From positions 179,321 to 243,320 of the forward strand of contig NZ_JABGCI010000006.1 of assembly GCF_019799905.1 (NCBI RefSeq): a stretch of DNA of 64,000 nt, read 5' to 3'. A program made the position numbers and the translations under genes. Below the pieces are notes generated by a model, which saw nothing but the letters and a program-made list of their open reading frames with translations, had not been told where the DNA came from and did not search any database. Every line of letters begins with the position of its first letter. Position 1 is the stretch's first letter. The stretch comes from Trujillonella endophytica (GTDB taxonomy: Bacteria > Actinomycetota > Actinomycetes > Mycobacteriales > Geodermatophilaceae). Positions 50,822-62,372 of this stretch are shown here, piece after piece.

Positions 50822-52240
50822 ATGGATTTCCGGCAGGTGCTCGCCGCCCTCCGCGTGCGGTGGTGGCTTCCAGTGCTCGCGGCAATCATCGGCGGCGCTG
50901 CCGCGTTGGCGGCCAGTCTGGCTCAGACGCCGCTGTACACGGCGTACACGCAGTTCTTCGTCGCGGCGACCCAGTCGACGAACCCCCTCGACGCGCTCCA
51001 GGGAAGCCAGTTCTCTCTGGAGCGCGTGACCTCGTACGCCCAGTTGGTCGCGGGAGAGGAGGTGGCCACCCGGATCGTCGACCGCTTGGGGGACGACTTT
51101 TCCGCAGGAGAGGTCAGCGAAATGATCAGTGCGACCGCGCAGACGGAGACTGTCCTCATCGACGTGACCGTCACCGATGCGAGCCCCCAGCGCGCCCAGC
51201 AGGTCGCCGCCGCCCTCGATGAGGAGTTTCCTGCCTTCGTCGCCGAGCTGGAGACCCCGGAGGACGGCGATCCCTCACCGGTCAAGGTCACCGTGACCGA
51301 CCGCCCTGAGGTCCCCAGCGTCCCGAGCTCCCCCAACACCACCCGTGACCTCCTGCTCGGCATGCTCGCCGGCCTGCTCCTTGGAGCGGCGTTGGCGATC
51401 GTCCGGTCCTGGATGGACCGAACGGTGACCGAGGCTGACGAGGCGTCGGAGCTGGCGGGCGCCCCGGTCATCGGCGTCATCCTGCGCGACGACCAGCTGG
51501 ACAAGCAGCACACCATCGAGCGCGGCGGCGCGTCACGTGTGGCCGAGGACTACCGGCAGCTGCGCACGAACCTGCAGTTCCTCAACGTGGACGACCCTCC
51601 GAAGGTCATCATGGTCACCAGTGCACTCCCCTCGGAGGGCAAGACCACGACGGTCGTCAACCTGGGTCTCGCACTCGCGGACGCCGGCCGGACGGTGACG
51701 ATCGTGGAGGCGGACGTCCGCCGACCCAAGGTGACCCGATACCTGGGGATGGTGGGCGGAACCGGCCTCACCAACATCCTGGCCGGCACTGCGGACCTGG
51801 ACGACGTCATCCAGCGCTACGGGGAGCGAGACCTCAACGTGATCGCCTCCGGTCCCACTCCGCCGAACCCGGGAGAGCTCCTCTCGTCCAGCCACATGCT
51901 CTCCCTCCTCGAGGAACTGCGTGGGAAGAACGACTTCGTCCTGGTGGACGCCCCGCCGCTCCTGCCCGTTGCCGACTCCACCGGCCTGGCCGTCTACATG
52001 GACGGCGTCCTGTTGTCGCTCCGGTACGGCTCGACCCGTCGGGAGCAGTTGCAGCAGGCCGCGGCGCGCCTGGAGGGCGTGGGCGCCAAGACGCTGGGCG
52101 TGATCCTCAACATCGTGCCGCCCAAGGTCGAGCAGGCCGTGGCCTACGGATACGGGTACGGCTACAGCTACGCGACGGCCGCACCCAAACCGGAGCCGAG
52201 CGCCGTGGCCGGACGGAAGCGCGGGAGGCGACGCGCGTGA
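50822..52240 (+). CDS. Polysaccharide co-polymerase/bacterial tyrosine kinase (Wzz-BY-kinase)
   Basis: A 472-residue protein joining a Wzz domain (two membrane spans, near residues 14-34 and 178-198, with the extracytoplasmic part between) to a cytoplasmic BY-kinase: SALPSEGKTTTVVNLGLALA (Walker A, near 270), VEADVRRPK (Walker A') and FVLVDAPPLLP (Walker B). The tail YGYGYGYSYATA holds the Tyr cluster that is autophosphorylated. It controls polymer length with its cognate phosphatase. ATG 50822 follows GACGGGGACA. Two candidate phosphatases lie at 57.7-59.0 kb. Confidence 0.92.
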   Translation: MDFRQVLAALRVRWWLPVLAAIIGGAAALAASLAQTPLYTAYTQFFVAATQSTNPLDALQGSQFSLERVTSYAQLVAGEEVATRIVDRLGDDFSAGEVSEMISATAQTETVLIDVTVTDASPQRAQQVAAALDEEFPAFVAELETPEDGDPSPVKVTVTDRPEVPSVPSSPNTTRDLLLGMLAGLLLGAALAIVRSWMDRTVTEADEASELAGAPVIGVILRDDQLDKQHTIERGGASRVAEDYRQLRTNLQFLNVDDPPKVIMVTSALPSEGKTTTVVNLGLALADAGRTVTIVEADVRRPKVTRYLGMVGGTGLTNILAGTADLDDVIQRYGERDLNVIASGPTPPNPGELLSSSHMLSLLEELRGKNDFVLVDAPPLLPVADSTGLAVYMDGVLLSLRYGSTRREQLQQAAARLEGVGAKTLGVILNIVPPKVEQAVAYGYGYGYSYATAAPKPEPSAVAGRKRGRRRA

Positions 52241-52342
52241 GGTGTTCCGGGACCTGAGGCGCCTGCAAGTCCCCCGGGGTTCGCCGTCCGCCCCGCGCGA
52301 GAAGTGGTTACCGCCGCCACCGCCCGCTTGTAGCCTCCGCCG

Positions 52343-52846
52343 CGCTCGTCCAGCCGGAAGACGCTCGCCCCCCTGGCCGCCGCCGGCCTGCTGTTCGGCT
52401 CGATCGCCACGGCATCACCGGCCCTGGCGGACAGGCCCGGGACGTCCTCGGCCGACATCGTCGGCACCGTGCAGCTCGTGGACTCCGAGACGGCCGTCGT
52501 CCAGGTGCGCTACAGCTGCACCGGCGGCCCCGAGGAGCTCGCCCTGTGGGTCAGCGTCAAGCAGTCGGCGAACGGCAGCGCCAACCCCGCCCTGGCCGTC
52601 GAGGGATCCGGCTACGAGGGGCGCGCGACGGCCTGGTCGCAGACGCATGCAGCGGTGGCCGACCTCCGGTGCGACGGCAAGACGCACGTCGGTCGCTTCA
52701 CGGTCGAGCGGGAGGAGTACGGCTACGGCGCGCTGCAGCGCGGCCGGGCCTACGTGCAGTTCTGCCTGTTCGACGCGACGACCGTGGGCGAGGAGGGCCC
52801 CTTCGGTGAGCCGGTCAGCAGCATGGAGTTCGTCAACGTCCGCTGA
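52343..52846 (+). CDS. Small secreted protein, start codon not found
   Basis: The frame reads RKTLAPLAAAGLLFGSIAT then ASPALADRPG, an evident Sec signal peptide with an AxA cleavage site, followed by about 120 residues with two Cys (YSCTGG, VQFCLFD). However no ATG, GTG or TTG lies between the in-frame stop at 52331-52333 and the signal. The first GTG (52469) would remove the signal. A sequence error, a rare CTG start, or recent loss of the start are all possible. The mature domain is unknown; it may be an envelope protein. Confidence 0.55.
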   Translation, partial: RSSSRKTLAPLAAAGLLFGSIATASPALADRPGTSSADIVGTVQLVDSETAVVQVRYSCTGGPEELALWVSVKQSANGSANPALAVEGSGYEGRATAWSQTHAAVADLRCDGKTHVGRFTVEREEYGYGALQRGRAYVQFCLFDATTVGEEGPFGEPVSSMEFVNVR

Positions 52847-52865
52847 CGCCCACTGACTCGCCTCA

Positions 52866-52911
52866 GCGGCGACGGGCCCTTGGCCAGTCCTGGTCAGGGG
52901 CCCGTCGCCGC
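52866..52911. terminator. Bidirectional transcription terminator
   Basis: A perfect 14-bp inverted repeat (GCGGCGACGGGCCC at 52866-52879 and its complement at 52898-52911) with an 18-base loop, placed exactly between the converging ends of the secreted-protein gene and the LCP gene. No T-run, as is common in G+C-rich actinobacteria. Confidence 0.8.
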
Positions 52912-52920
52912 CCGCAGCAG

Positions 52921-54018
52921 TCAGCGGGGCACGTCGGGGAGCGCCTCGTCGTCGAACTCGGCGGCGTTGGCGGCGAGCGAGTCGCTGCGCAGGTAGGTCC
53001 ACATGCGCTCGCACGTGACGGCGTCGAGGTAGACGACGCTCGCGGCGCCCTCGCGTCCGGTACCCAGCACCGGCGCGGTGAAGGACTCGACGTTCTCGGG
53101 GCGGAGGCCCCGCAGCGAGTACGCCAGGGACAGCAGATCGGTGTTGCTCAGCGTGTCGTCGATCGCGACCGCACCGGTGACCGCGCGCAGGGCGGAGTCG
53201 AGCCGGCCCGGGTCGGTGAACGTGTCGCTGCTGAAGAGCTTGGTGAACATCGCCTCGAGGAACTGCTGCTGGCGGCGCACGCGGTCGAAGTCGCCGCCCT
53301 CGAGTCCGTATCGCTGACCGAGGTACCAGCGGGCCATGTCGCCGTCGAGGTGGTTCACGCCGGCGGGGAACGTGTAGGGCCCGTTGCTGGTCTCCTCGGC
53401 CACCACGACGTCGACCCCGCCCAGGTCGTCGGTGACCTGGATGATCCCCTGGAAGTCGATCGCCACGTAGTGGTCGATCCGTACGCCGGTCAGCTGCTCC
53501 ACGGTCTGGATCAGCAGCGTCGGCCCACCGAAGGCGTAGGCCGCGTTGATCTTGTTCTTGCCGCGACCGGGGATGTCCACCCACGAGTCGCGGGGGATTG
53601 AGACGAGCTGGGCGTGCTCCCGGTCGCCGCTGAAGCGGGCGATCATGATCGCGTCGGAGCGGCCGCCCTCCGCGACGCCCGCGTCGCTCGCCTCGCGGGT
53701 GTCCGTCCCCACCAGCAGGAAGGTGACGGGGTCCTCGGCGGCCGGCTGCTCGGGCGTGGGCGCGGCGGGGCGCGAGTCCTCCTCGAGGTCGTCGAAGACG
53801 TCGGCGACCCGGTCGATGTTCCCCGCGTACCGGTCGGCCAGGAACCAGACGCCCCCGCCGATGAGGAGGGCGAGGACCAGGGCGAGGACACCCACGCCGG
53901 TCAGTGCACGGCGAAGGCCGCGCGGATGTGCGGGCGCGCTCTCCGGCTCGTCCGCCTCGCCGTCGCTCATGAGCTCGATCGGCTCCGTCGGCGCGCGCCG
54001 CGGCTCGTCCGTGCTCAT
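52921..54018 (-). CDS. LCP-family (LytR-CpsA-Psr) glycopolymer transferase
   Basis: A 365-residue protein: cytoplasmic N-terminus, one membrane span (ALTGVGVLALVLALLIGGGVWFLA), then an LCP domain with FLLVGTDTRE, GRSDAIMIARF, QLVSIPRDSWVDIPGRGKNKINAAYAFGG and MARWYLGQRYGLEGGDFDRVRRQQQFLEAM, holding the Arg/Asp residues that bind pyrophosphate lipid. LCP enzymes attach glycopolymers to peptidoglycan. Located at the edge of the EPS genes, it may anchor the polymer to the wall. ATG 54018 with GGGGGAC upstream. Confidence 0.92.
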   Translation of the reverse strand: MSTDEPRRAPTEPIELMSDGEADEPESAPAHPRGLRRALTGVGVLALVLALLIGGGVWFLADRYAGNIDRVADVFDDLEEDSRPAAPTPEQPAAEDPVTFLLVGTDTREASDAGVAEGGRSDAIMIARFSGDREHAQLVSIPRDSWVDIPGRGKNKINAAYAFGGPTLLIQTVEQLTGVRIDHYVAIDFQGIIQVTDDLGGVDVVVAEETSNGPYTFPAGVNHLDGDMARWYLGQRYGLEGGDFDRVRRQQQFLEAMFTKLFSSDTFTDPGRLDSALRAVTGAVAIDDTLSNTDLLSLAYSLRGLRPENVESFTAPVLGTGREGAASVVYLDAVTCERMWTYLRSDSLAANAAEFDDEALPDVPR

Positions 54019-54138
54019 GTCGTCCCCCGTCCGGCAGGCTTCCGCCCGAGGTTAGGGGGGAAGAGGAACGCGAGTAACCCGCCGCCCCCCTGCGGGGTGA
54101 GGCTGCGGTGGGTCACGTAGGCCGGGTGCGTGCCTGCG

Positions 54139-54300
54139 TCACCGGCCGATCCGCGCCGGCCCGCCGAGCGAGGCGGAGGAGCTGCGGCCGGCCTCGACGC
54201 GGCCACGCTGGTCGGCGAGCCGCACGCCGCGACCCACCAGCAGTGCCGCGGCGGCCGAGAGGGGCAGCCAGCCGGCGAGGACCAGCCACAGCCAGGTCAT
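54139..54300 (-). CDS. Micro membrane protein with GRG-x-R-L-A-D motif
   Basis: A 53-residue protein: TWLWLVLAGWLPLSAAAALLVGRGVRLADQ, one membrane segment beginning with Trp residues and ending in GRGVRLAD, then a short polar tail. ATG 54300 is preceded by GAGGAG. The same module recurs at 59002-59175, 62565-62816 and at the N-termini of the two larger proteins at 59528 and 63000. Function unknown. Confidence 0.6.
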   Translation of the reverse strand: MTWLWLVLAGWLPLSAAAALLVGRGVRLADQRGRVEAGRSSSASLGGPARIGR

Positions 54301-54627
54301 GCGCGCTCCTCGGTGAGCGGTCGGTCGACTCGGTGCCCCCGGCTCCCTTGCGCCGAGCGGAGGACGCCCCGTCGTGCTCCTCAGACCTCGATGTGCACGG
54401 GGAGTTGGGCAGCAGTTCACCATGCCTGCGGTCCCGGCCTGTGCGCGGGGGCCGCACGACACCGGGGGCCCAGCCACGGCTGGACACGCGTGCCTGCCGC
54501 TTCGGGGGCGTCCGTCCCGCCCCGCCGGCCCTCACCCATCGGCGGGAGGCGGCATGACGCAACTGGCCTGGCTCGGAGCCGCCCCCGTACGGTTCCCCAC
54601 TACTGGTCGCTCACGGGTGGGGACACG
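54301..54627 (+). other. Divergent intergenic region
   Basis: About 330 bp between the micro membrane protein gene and the UDP-glucose dehydrogenase gene, expected to hold promoters for both. No clear box or inverted repeat was seen. Confidence 0.35.
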
Positions 54628-55947
54628 ATGCGGATCTCGGTCATCGGCTGCGGGTACCTCGGCGCTGTGCACGCGGCGTCCATGGTGGAACTGGGCCATG
54701 ACGTCGTCGGCATCGACGTCGACGAGCCGAAGATCGCCACCCTGCGCGACGCCCGCGCGCCCTTCTACGAGCCCGGCTTCGAAGAACTCCTCGGGCGCAA
54801 CCTCCGCACGGGCCGGCTGCAGTTCACGACCGACATGTCCGAGGCTGCCGGCGCACAGGTCCACTTCGTCTGCGTCGGCACGCCGCAGAAGCGCGGGGAG
54901 TACGCGGCCGATCTCCGCTACGTCGAGGCGGCGACCGAGTCGCTCCTCCAGGTGCTGCAGCCCGGTGACCTGGTGGCCGGCAAGTCGACCGTGCCCGTCG
55001 GCACCGCGGCACGATTGGCCGAGACGGTGGGGGAGAAGGTGCCGGGCGCCCTGCTCGCCTGGAACCCCGAGTTCCTCCGCGAGGGCTTCGCGGTCCAGGA
55101 CACGCTGCACCCCGACCGCCTCGTTTACGGATTGCCGGCCGACGGCGACGGCGAGGTGGCCGAGCGCATGCTCGACGAGGTCTACGCCCCGATCGTCGAG
55201 CGCGGGACGCCGAAGGTCACGACCGACTACGCCACCGCGGAGATGGTGAAGACGGCGGCCAACAGCTTCCTCGCCACGAAGATCAGCTTCATCAACGCCA
55301 TGGCGGAGCTGTGCGAGGCGACCGGCGCCGACGTGAAGCAGCTGGCCGACGCCATCGGCTACGACGACCGGATCGGCCGCAAGTTCCTCAACGCCGGTCT
55401 CGGCTTCGGCGGCGGTTGCCTGCCCAAGGACATCCGCGCGTTCATGGCCCGGGCCGGCGAGCTCGGCGCCGACCAGGCGCTGACCTTCCTGCGCGAGGTC
55501 GACAACATCAACATGCGCCGCCGCATCCGCATGGTCGAGCTGGCACGCGAGGTGTGCGACGGCTCCCTGCTCGGCAAGCGGGTGGCCGTGCTCGGGGCGG
55601 CGTTCAAGCCCGACTCCGACGACATCCGCGACTCCCCGGCGCTCAACGTCGCCGCGCAGCTGCAGTTGCAGGGGGCCGTGGTGCGGGTGACGGATCCCGC
55701 TGCCCTCCAGAACAGCCGCAGACAGTGGCCGCAGCTGGACTACGCCGAGACGGCGGAGGAGGCCGCCGAGCGAGCCGATGCCGTCCTCGTGCTGACCGAG
55801 TGGAAGCAGTACCGAGAGCTCGACCCCGTGGCCTTCGGCGGAGTCGTGGCGCAGAAGCGGGTGCTGGACGGCCGGAACGCGCTCTCGCGCACGGCATGGA
55901 CCGAGGCCGGCTGGACCTATCGCGCCCTGGGTCGACGCGCCGGTTGA
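54628..55947 (+). CDS. ugd: UDP-glucose 6-dehydrogenase
   Basis: A 439-residue enzyme: ISVIGCGYLGAVHAASM (NAD loop), FVCVGTPQ, KSTVPVGTA, WNPEFLREGFAV, and GLGFGGGCLPKDIRAF with the catalytic Cys near residue 264. AAFKPDSDDIRDSPAL marks the C-terminal UDP-binding domain. It oxidises UDP-glucose to UDP-glucuronate, feeding acidic sugar to the EPS. ATG 54628 follows GGGTGGGGAC. It stands upstream of the sugar transferase gene with a 180-bp gap, so it may have its own promoter. Confidence 0.95.
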   Translation: MRISVIGCGYLGAVHAASMVELGHDVVGIDVDEPKIATLRDARAPFYEPGFEELLGRNLRTGRLQFTTDMSEAAGAQVHFVCVGTPQKRGEYAADLRYVEAATESLLQVLQPGDLVAGKSTVPVGTAARLAETVGEKVPGALLAWNPEFLREGFAVQDTLHPDRLVYGLPADGDGEVAERMLDEVYAPIVERGTPKVTTDYATAEMVKTAANSFLATKISFINAMAELCEATGADVKQLADAIGYDDRIGRKFLNAGLGFGGGCLPKDIRAFMARAGELGADQALTFLREVDNINMRRRIRMVELAREVCDGSLLGKRVAVLGAAFKPDSDDIRDSPALNVAAQLQLQGAVVRVTDPAALQNSRRQWPQLDYAETAEEAAERADAVLVLTEWKQYRELDPVAFGGVVAQKRVLDGRNALSRTAWTEAGWTYRALGRRAG

Positions 55948-55986
55948 CCTGCGCCTCGTCGCGAATGCGTGGCGAATTGTGACGAA

Positions 55987-56005
55987 GGTCCCGGCCTTTG
56001 GTCCC
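55987..56005 (+). promoter_or_regulatory. GGTCCC direct repeat upstream of the sugar transferase gene
   Basis: GGTCCC occurs at 55987-55992 and again at 56000-56005, 13 bp apart centre to centre, about 125 bp before the sugar transferase start. Read on the other strand, GGGACC-x-x-AGGCC somewhat resembles DosR/DevR-type boxes of actinobacteria. A regulator site is possible but not shown. Confidence 0.3.
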
Positions 56006-56128
56006 TATGCGGGAACTGACCGGGGCCGTTACCGTCCCGTGACCGGTCCTTCCGATCGGGGTTCGCAGGGTCGGTCCCACCTCCGCAACGGTGCGGACTG
56101 AGTGTCCGCACGGGGGTGCGTCTCGTCC

Positions 56129-57637
56129 ATGCCTGTCACGCGTGACGGAGTCGTCCGTCAACCCGAGGCCCTCCCTGCCCGCGGCTGGGGCTTCCTCGCT
56201 CCACGCCTCCGCGGGGAGGGGACGGCCGCCCGCCGTGCCTGGCGCGGTGCCTACGTCCGGCGCCTGATCGCCGTCGACGCGGTCCTCGCCGGCATCGCCG
56301 GCTCCGTCGGCTACCTCGTCCGCTTCGGGTCGGCCGAGGCATCCACGGCGCATGGACCCTTCGCGCTGGCGGTGCTGCTGCCCGTCGTGTGGGTACTGGC
56401 GATGCTCGTCGGCCGCGCCTACGAGCAGCGGTTCCTCTGGGTCGGCCCCGAGGAGTTCCGCCGGGTCTTCGTCTCCGCGATGATGCTGCTCGCCGCGGTG
56501 GGGACCGTCTCCTGGGCGTTCCGGCTCGACGTCGCCCGCGGCTTCGTCGTCCTCGCGCTGCCGCTGGCCACCGTGCTGAGCCTCGGCGCCCGGTACGCCC
56601 AGCGCCAGGCGCTCCACCGTGCCCGCCGGGTCGGCCGGCAGATGCAGACCACCATCCTCGTCGGCCACCGCGGCGGTGTCAGGGCCCTGGACGAGCAGCT
56701 CGACCGCGAGGCCTTCCACGGCTACAAGGTCATCGGCTGTTGCCTCCCGGCCGGACAGCAGGACGAGCGGAAGGACGCCTTCCGCGGGCTGCCCGTCCTG
56801 GGCGACCTGAGCCAGGTGGCCGACGTGGTCAAGGCCTTCGAGGTCGACACCGTCGCCCTCCTCCCGTGCCCCGAGCTCGACGGGCCGGCCCTGCGCCGCC
56901 TCGGCTGGGAGCTCGAGGACACCGACGCCGAGCTGCTGCTGGCCCCCGCCGTCACCGAGATCGTCGGGCCCCGGGTGCGGATCCGGCCGGTCTGCGGACT
57001 GCCCCTGCTGCACATGGAGCGTCCGGAGCTGAAGGGCGTACGGCGGCTGACCAAGGAGGCCTTCGACCGCACCAGCGCGACCCTCGGCCTGCTCTTCCTC
57101 TCCCCGCTGCTGCTCGGTGTCGCCCTGGCCGTGGCGGCGACCAGCCGTGGTCCGGTGTTCTTCCGCCAGGAGCGGGTCGGCCGCAACGGCCACACCTTCT
57201 CGATGCTCAAGTTCCGCAGCATGGTCGTCGACGCCGACCGGCTGGTCGACGACCTGGCAGACGACAGCGACGGCAACGCCGTGCTCTTCAAGAAGAAGGC
57301 CGACCCCCGGGTCACCCGGGTCGGCCGGGTGCTCCGCCGCTACTCGATCGACGAGCTGCCGCAGCTGATCAACGTGGTCAAGGGCGACATGAGCCTCGTG
57401 GGCCCGCGGCCGCCGCTGCGGCGCGAGGTCGAGAAGTACGGGTACGACATGCACCGCCGCTTCCTGGTGAAGCCCGGACTGACCGGCCTCTGGCAGGTCA
57501 GCGGCCGCTCGGACCTGTCGTGGGACGACTCGGTGCGCATCGACGTCCGTTATGTCGAGAACTGGTCCCTGGCCTTCGACTTCATGATCCTCTGGAAGAC
57601 GGTCGGCGCAGTGCTGAAGGGCAGCGGGGCGTACTGA
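56129..57637 (+). CDS. Polyprenyl-phosphate sugar-1-phosphate transferase (WbaP/WcaJ-like)
   Basis: A 502-residue initiating transferase. Four N-terminal membrane spans (for example RLIAVDAVLAGIAGSVGYLV, FALAVLLPVVWVLAMLVG) lead to a CoA-binding-like domain (TTILVGHRGGVRALDEQL) and, after another hydrophobic segment, the catalytic bacterial sugar transferase domain: FFRQERVGRNGHTFSMLKFRSM, DELPQLINVVKGDMSLVGPRPPL, LVKPGLTGLWQVSGRSDLSW and DVRYVENWSLAFDFMILWKT. It loads the first sugar phosphate on undecaprenyl phosphate. ATG 56129 chosen; GTG 56102 also in frame. Confidence 0.93.
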   Translation: MPVTRDGVVRQPEALPARGWGFLAPRLRGEGTAARRAWRGAYVRRLIAVDAVLAGIAGSVGYLVRFGSAEASTAHGPFALAVLLPVVWVLAMLVGRAYEQRFLWVGPEEFRRVFVSAMMLLAAVGTVSWAFRLDVARGFVVLALPLATVLSLGARYAQRQALHRARRVGRQMQTTILVGHRGGVRALDEQLDREAFHGYKVIGCCLPAGQQDERKDAFRGLPVLGDLSQVADVVKAFEVDTVALLPCPELDGPALRRLGWELEDTDAELLLAPAVTEIVGPRVRIRPVCGLPLLHMERPELKGVRRLTKEAFDRTSATLGLLFLSPLLLGVALAVAATSRGPVFFRQERVGRNGHTFSMLKFRSMVVDADRLVDDLADDSDGNAVLFKKKADPRVTRVGRVLRRYSIDELPQLINVVKGDMSLVGPRPPLRREVEKYGYDMHRRFLVKPGLTGLWQVSGRSDLSWDDSVRIDVRYVENWSLAFDFMILWKTVGAVLKGSGAY

Positions 57638-57677
57638 GCACTTCTCGCCGGTCAGGCGGTCTCTCCACCCGCACAAT

Positions 57678-58313
57678 GTGCCGATGTCCCGTCACTGGTC
57701 GCCCGCGCCGGCCTTCACCGTGCTCGTGGTCTGCACGGGCAACATCTGCCGGTCCGCGCTCGCCGAGCGGCTCGGCCGGGCCTACCTCGACGACCGGCTC
57801 GGTGGGGACGCGCACCTGGTCCGGCTGACCAGCGCGGGCGTCGGCGCGGTCGTCGGTTCGCCCATGCACCCGGACAGCGCGCTGGTCCTGGAGGGCTACG
57901 GCGGCGACCCGGCCGGCTTCGTCGCGCAGCAGCTCATCGAGGACATGGCCATCGACGCCGACCTCACACTCACCATGACCCGCGCGCACCGTCGCCGGGT
58001 GCTCGAGCTCGCCCCGCGCGCGCTCTCCCGCACGTTCACCCTGCGGGAGGCCGCCGACCTGGTCGAGCTCCTGGCCGACGTCGACGTGCCCGGCGACGGT
58101 CTCGCCGAGCGGGCGCGGGCTCTGGTGCGGGAGATGAACGGTGCGCGCCCACGGCGCCAGGCGGGTCCCGGTGACGACGTCCGGGATCCGATCGGGCTCC
58201 CCGTGGAGGTGCACGAGGAGGTCGGCGCGGCGATCGCCGACTCCCTCATCCGCCTGCTGGCCCGCATCGTCGCCCTGCACAGGCCGACGGACGCCGAGGG
58301 CGACGCGGCCTAG
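57678..58313 (+). CDS. Low-molecular-weight protein tyrosine phosphatase
   Basis: A 211-residue phosphatase with the P-loop CTGNICRS (Cys19, Arg25) and the late DDVRDPIG holding the general-acid Asp. This is the Wzb/Ptp class that dephosphorylates BY-kinases. It is longer than the usual 150 residues, with an insertion around LREAADLVELL. GTG 57678 or ATG 57684. It follows the sugar transferase gene by 40 bp on the same strand, so is probably co-transcribed. Confidence 0.9.
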   Translation: MPMSRHWSPAPAFTVLVVCTGNICRSALAERLGRAYLDDRLGGDAHLVRLTSAGVGAVVGSPMHPDSALVLEGYGGDPAGFVAQQLIEDMAIDADLTLTMTRAHRRRVLELAPRALSRTFTLREAADLVELLADVDVPGDGLAERARALVREMNGARPRRQAGPGDDVRDPIGLPVEVHEEVGAAIADSLIRLLARIVALHRPTDAEGDAA

Positions 58314-58972
58314 GCAGGGATCGGCGCTGCCAGCCGGCCGCGGACGCTGGTGAAGAGGACGTCCGCCAGCGGGCGGATCGCCAGGTCGATACGCTCCGCG
58401 ATCTCGGCGTGGACGGCGGCACGCTGGCCGACCGGGTCGGCGATGTCGTCGGCGCCGCTCGACTGGCGGCGGGCCCGCGCGGCGTCCAGCCGGAGGCCGA
58501 GCTCCCGCGTCCGCGCGTCGATCGGCATCAGGTTCAGGCCGGACAGGTCGGCCAGCTGCGCCAGGTCGGCGGCCTCGGCCAGTGTGAACGTGCGCCGCAG
58601 TCCGCGCGGGTTCAGGCCGAGCACCGCCTGGCGGTGCCCGCGGGTCATCGTCAGCACGAGGTCGGCCGCACGGGTCAGCTCGGCAGTGAGGCGCTGCGAG
58701 GCGAAGTCGCCGGGGTCGCCGCCCAGTGTGGTGAGGGCCTGCGCGCTGTGCGGGTCCATCCGCTCGCCGTCGGTGGCGTGGACGCCCGCGCTCAGCACCT
58801 CGACGTGGGACAGCTCCGGGCTGTCCGCCAGGGAGCGCGTGGCCCGGGCGAGCACGAGGCGCTCGGCCACGGGAGAGCGGCACAGGTTGCCGGTGCAGAC
58901 GAAGAGGAGGCGCACGAGCGGACGGTAGGGCTCCCGGTTCCTGATCTCCGTGGTCGCGGCCGCATCGCTCAC
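58310..58972 (-). CDS. Low-molecular-weight protein tyrosine phosphatase (second copy)
   Basis: A 220-residue phosphatase with P-loop CTGNLCRS (Cys26, Arg32) and acid Asp in ADDIADPVG. It has the same insertion (LAEAADLAQLADL) as its neighbour, so the two are paralogues, now in convergent orientation. Their stop codons share the palindrome CTAG (58310-58313). GTG 58972 was taken as start. The micro membrane protein gene ends 29 bp upstream, suggesting one operon. Confidence 0.88.
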   Translation of the reverse strand: MSDAAATTEIRNREPYRPLVRLLFVCTGNLCRSPVAERLVLARATRSLADSPELSHVEVLSAGVHATDGERMDPHSAQALTTLGGDPGDFASQRLTAELTRAADLVLTMTRGHRQAVLGLNPRGLRRTFTLAEAADLAQLADLSGLNLMPIDARTRELGLRLDAARARRQSSGADDIADPVGQRAAVHAEIAERIDLAIRPLADVLFTSVRGRLAAPIPA

Positions 58973-59001
58973 CCCTGCGAGGGAGGGCCCGCGCCGGACC
59001 T

Positions 59002-59175
59002 TCACCGCGGGCCGGCGACGGACCGGCGTCCGCCTCCGAGCTCCGCCTCGAGCGCGGCGAAGCGCGACGCCGGACGCGCCCTCCGGTCGGCCGCGGAGAT
59101 GGTCTTCCCGATGAGCACCGCCATGACCGGCGCGGTGAGCAGCCAGGCCAGGCCGACGAACACGAACAGGTACAT
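59002..59175 (-). CDS. Micro membrane protein (second copy of the module)
   Basis: A 57-residue protein: YLFVFVGLAWLLTAPVMAVLIGKTISAADRR, one membrane segment, then a polar tail ending in AGPR. The IGKTISAADRR end corresponds to GRG-x-R-x-AD in the other copies, though more diverged. ATG 59175; ribosome site weak. Upstream of the phosphatase gene on the same strand, so likely co-expressed. Confidence 0.55.
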   Translation of the reverse strand: MYLFVFVGLAWLLTAPVMAVLIGKTISAADRRARPASRFAALEAELGGGRRSVAGPR

Positions 59176-59527
59176 GCGGCATTTCTATGCGGCGGATGTT
59201 GGTGGCTTGAGTCGAAAGCCTGGGCATTTCCTGCTGAACGCCCGGCCGACTTCCGGGAGTTCGAACGCCCGGCGCCACGCCCGTCACAGACGACACAGCA
59301 GGGGCGCTGACCGGACCGGCCGGTCACGACGCAGGGGTGGGGGACTGCGCCCGAGCGCATACCGACCGGCGCGCGGACTGCCGATGCACCGGAGACACCC
59401 CACTCCCTGCTGTGGGCCCCGGCCGTCCCTCCACGCTCATCCACCCGTCACAGCCCGATGGCCGCATGCGGCCCAGGCACCTCTCCGGTGCGACCGCCCG
59501 GCCATGGCGGACCCGCAGGCTGCCCAT
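59176..59527. other. Divergent intergenic region
   Basis: About 350 bp between the minus-strand micro-protein/phosphatase pair and the plus-strand membrane protein. Expected to hold promoters for both. No repeat, IS end or coding motif was noticed. Confidence 0.35.
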
Positions 59528-62311
<2,784 letters not shown>

Positions 62312-62324
62312 TCCGTAGCACGTG

Positions 62325-62346
62325 ACTTCCCCCTGGAGGGGGAAGT
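62325..62346 (+). terminator. Hairpin terminator after rmlD
   Basis: ACTTCCCCC, a TGGA loop, then the exact complement: a 9-bp perfect stem starting 14 bp after the rmlD stop codon. No T-run follows. Confidence 0.65.
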
Positions 62347-62372
62347 GCCCCACACTTCCGGTCGTGTCCACG

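Noticed and set aside
55643..57676. 677-codon minus-strand frame over the sugar transferase gene
   Set aside because: Antisense shadow; the plus strand has complete sugar transferase motifs.
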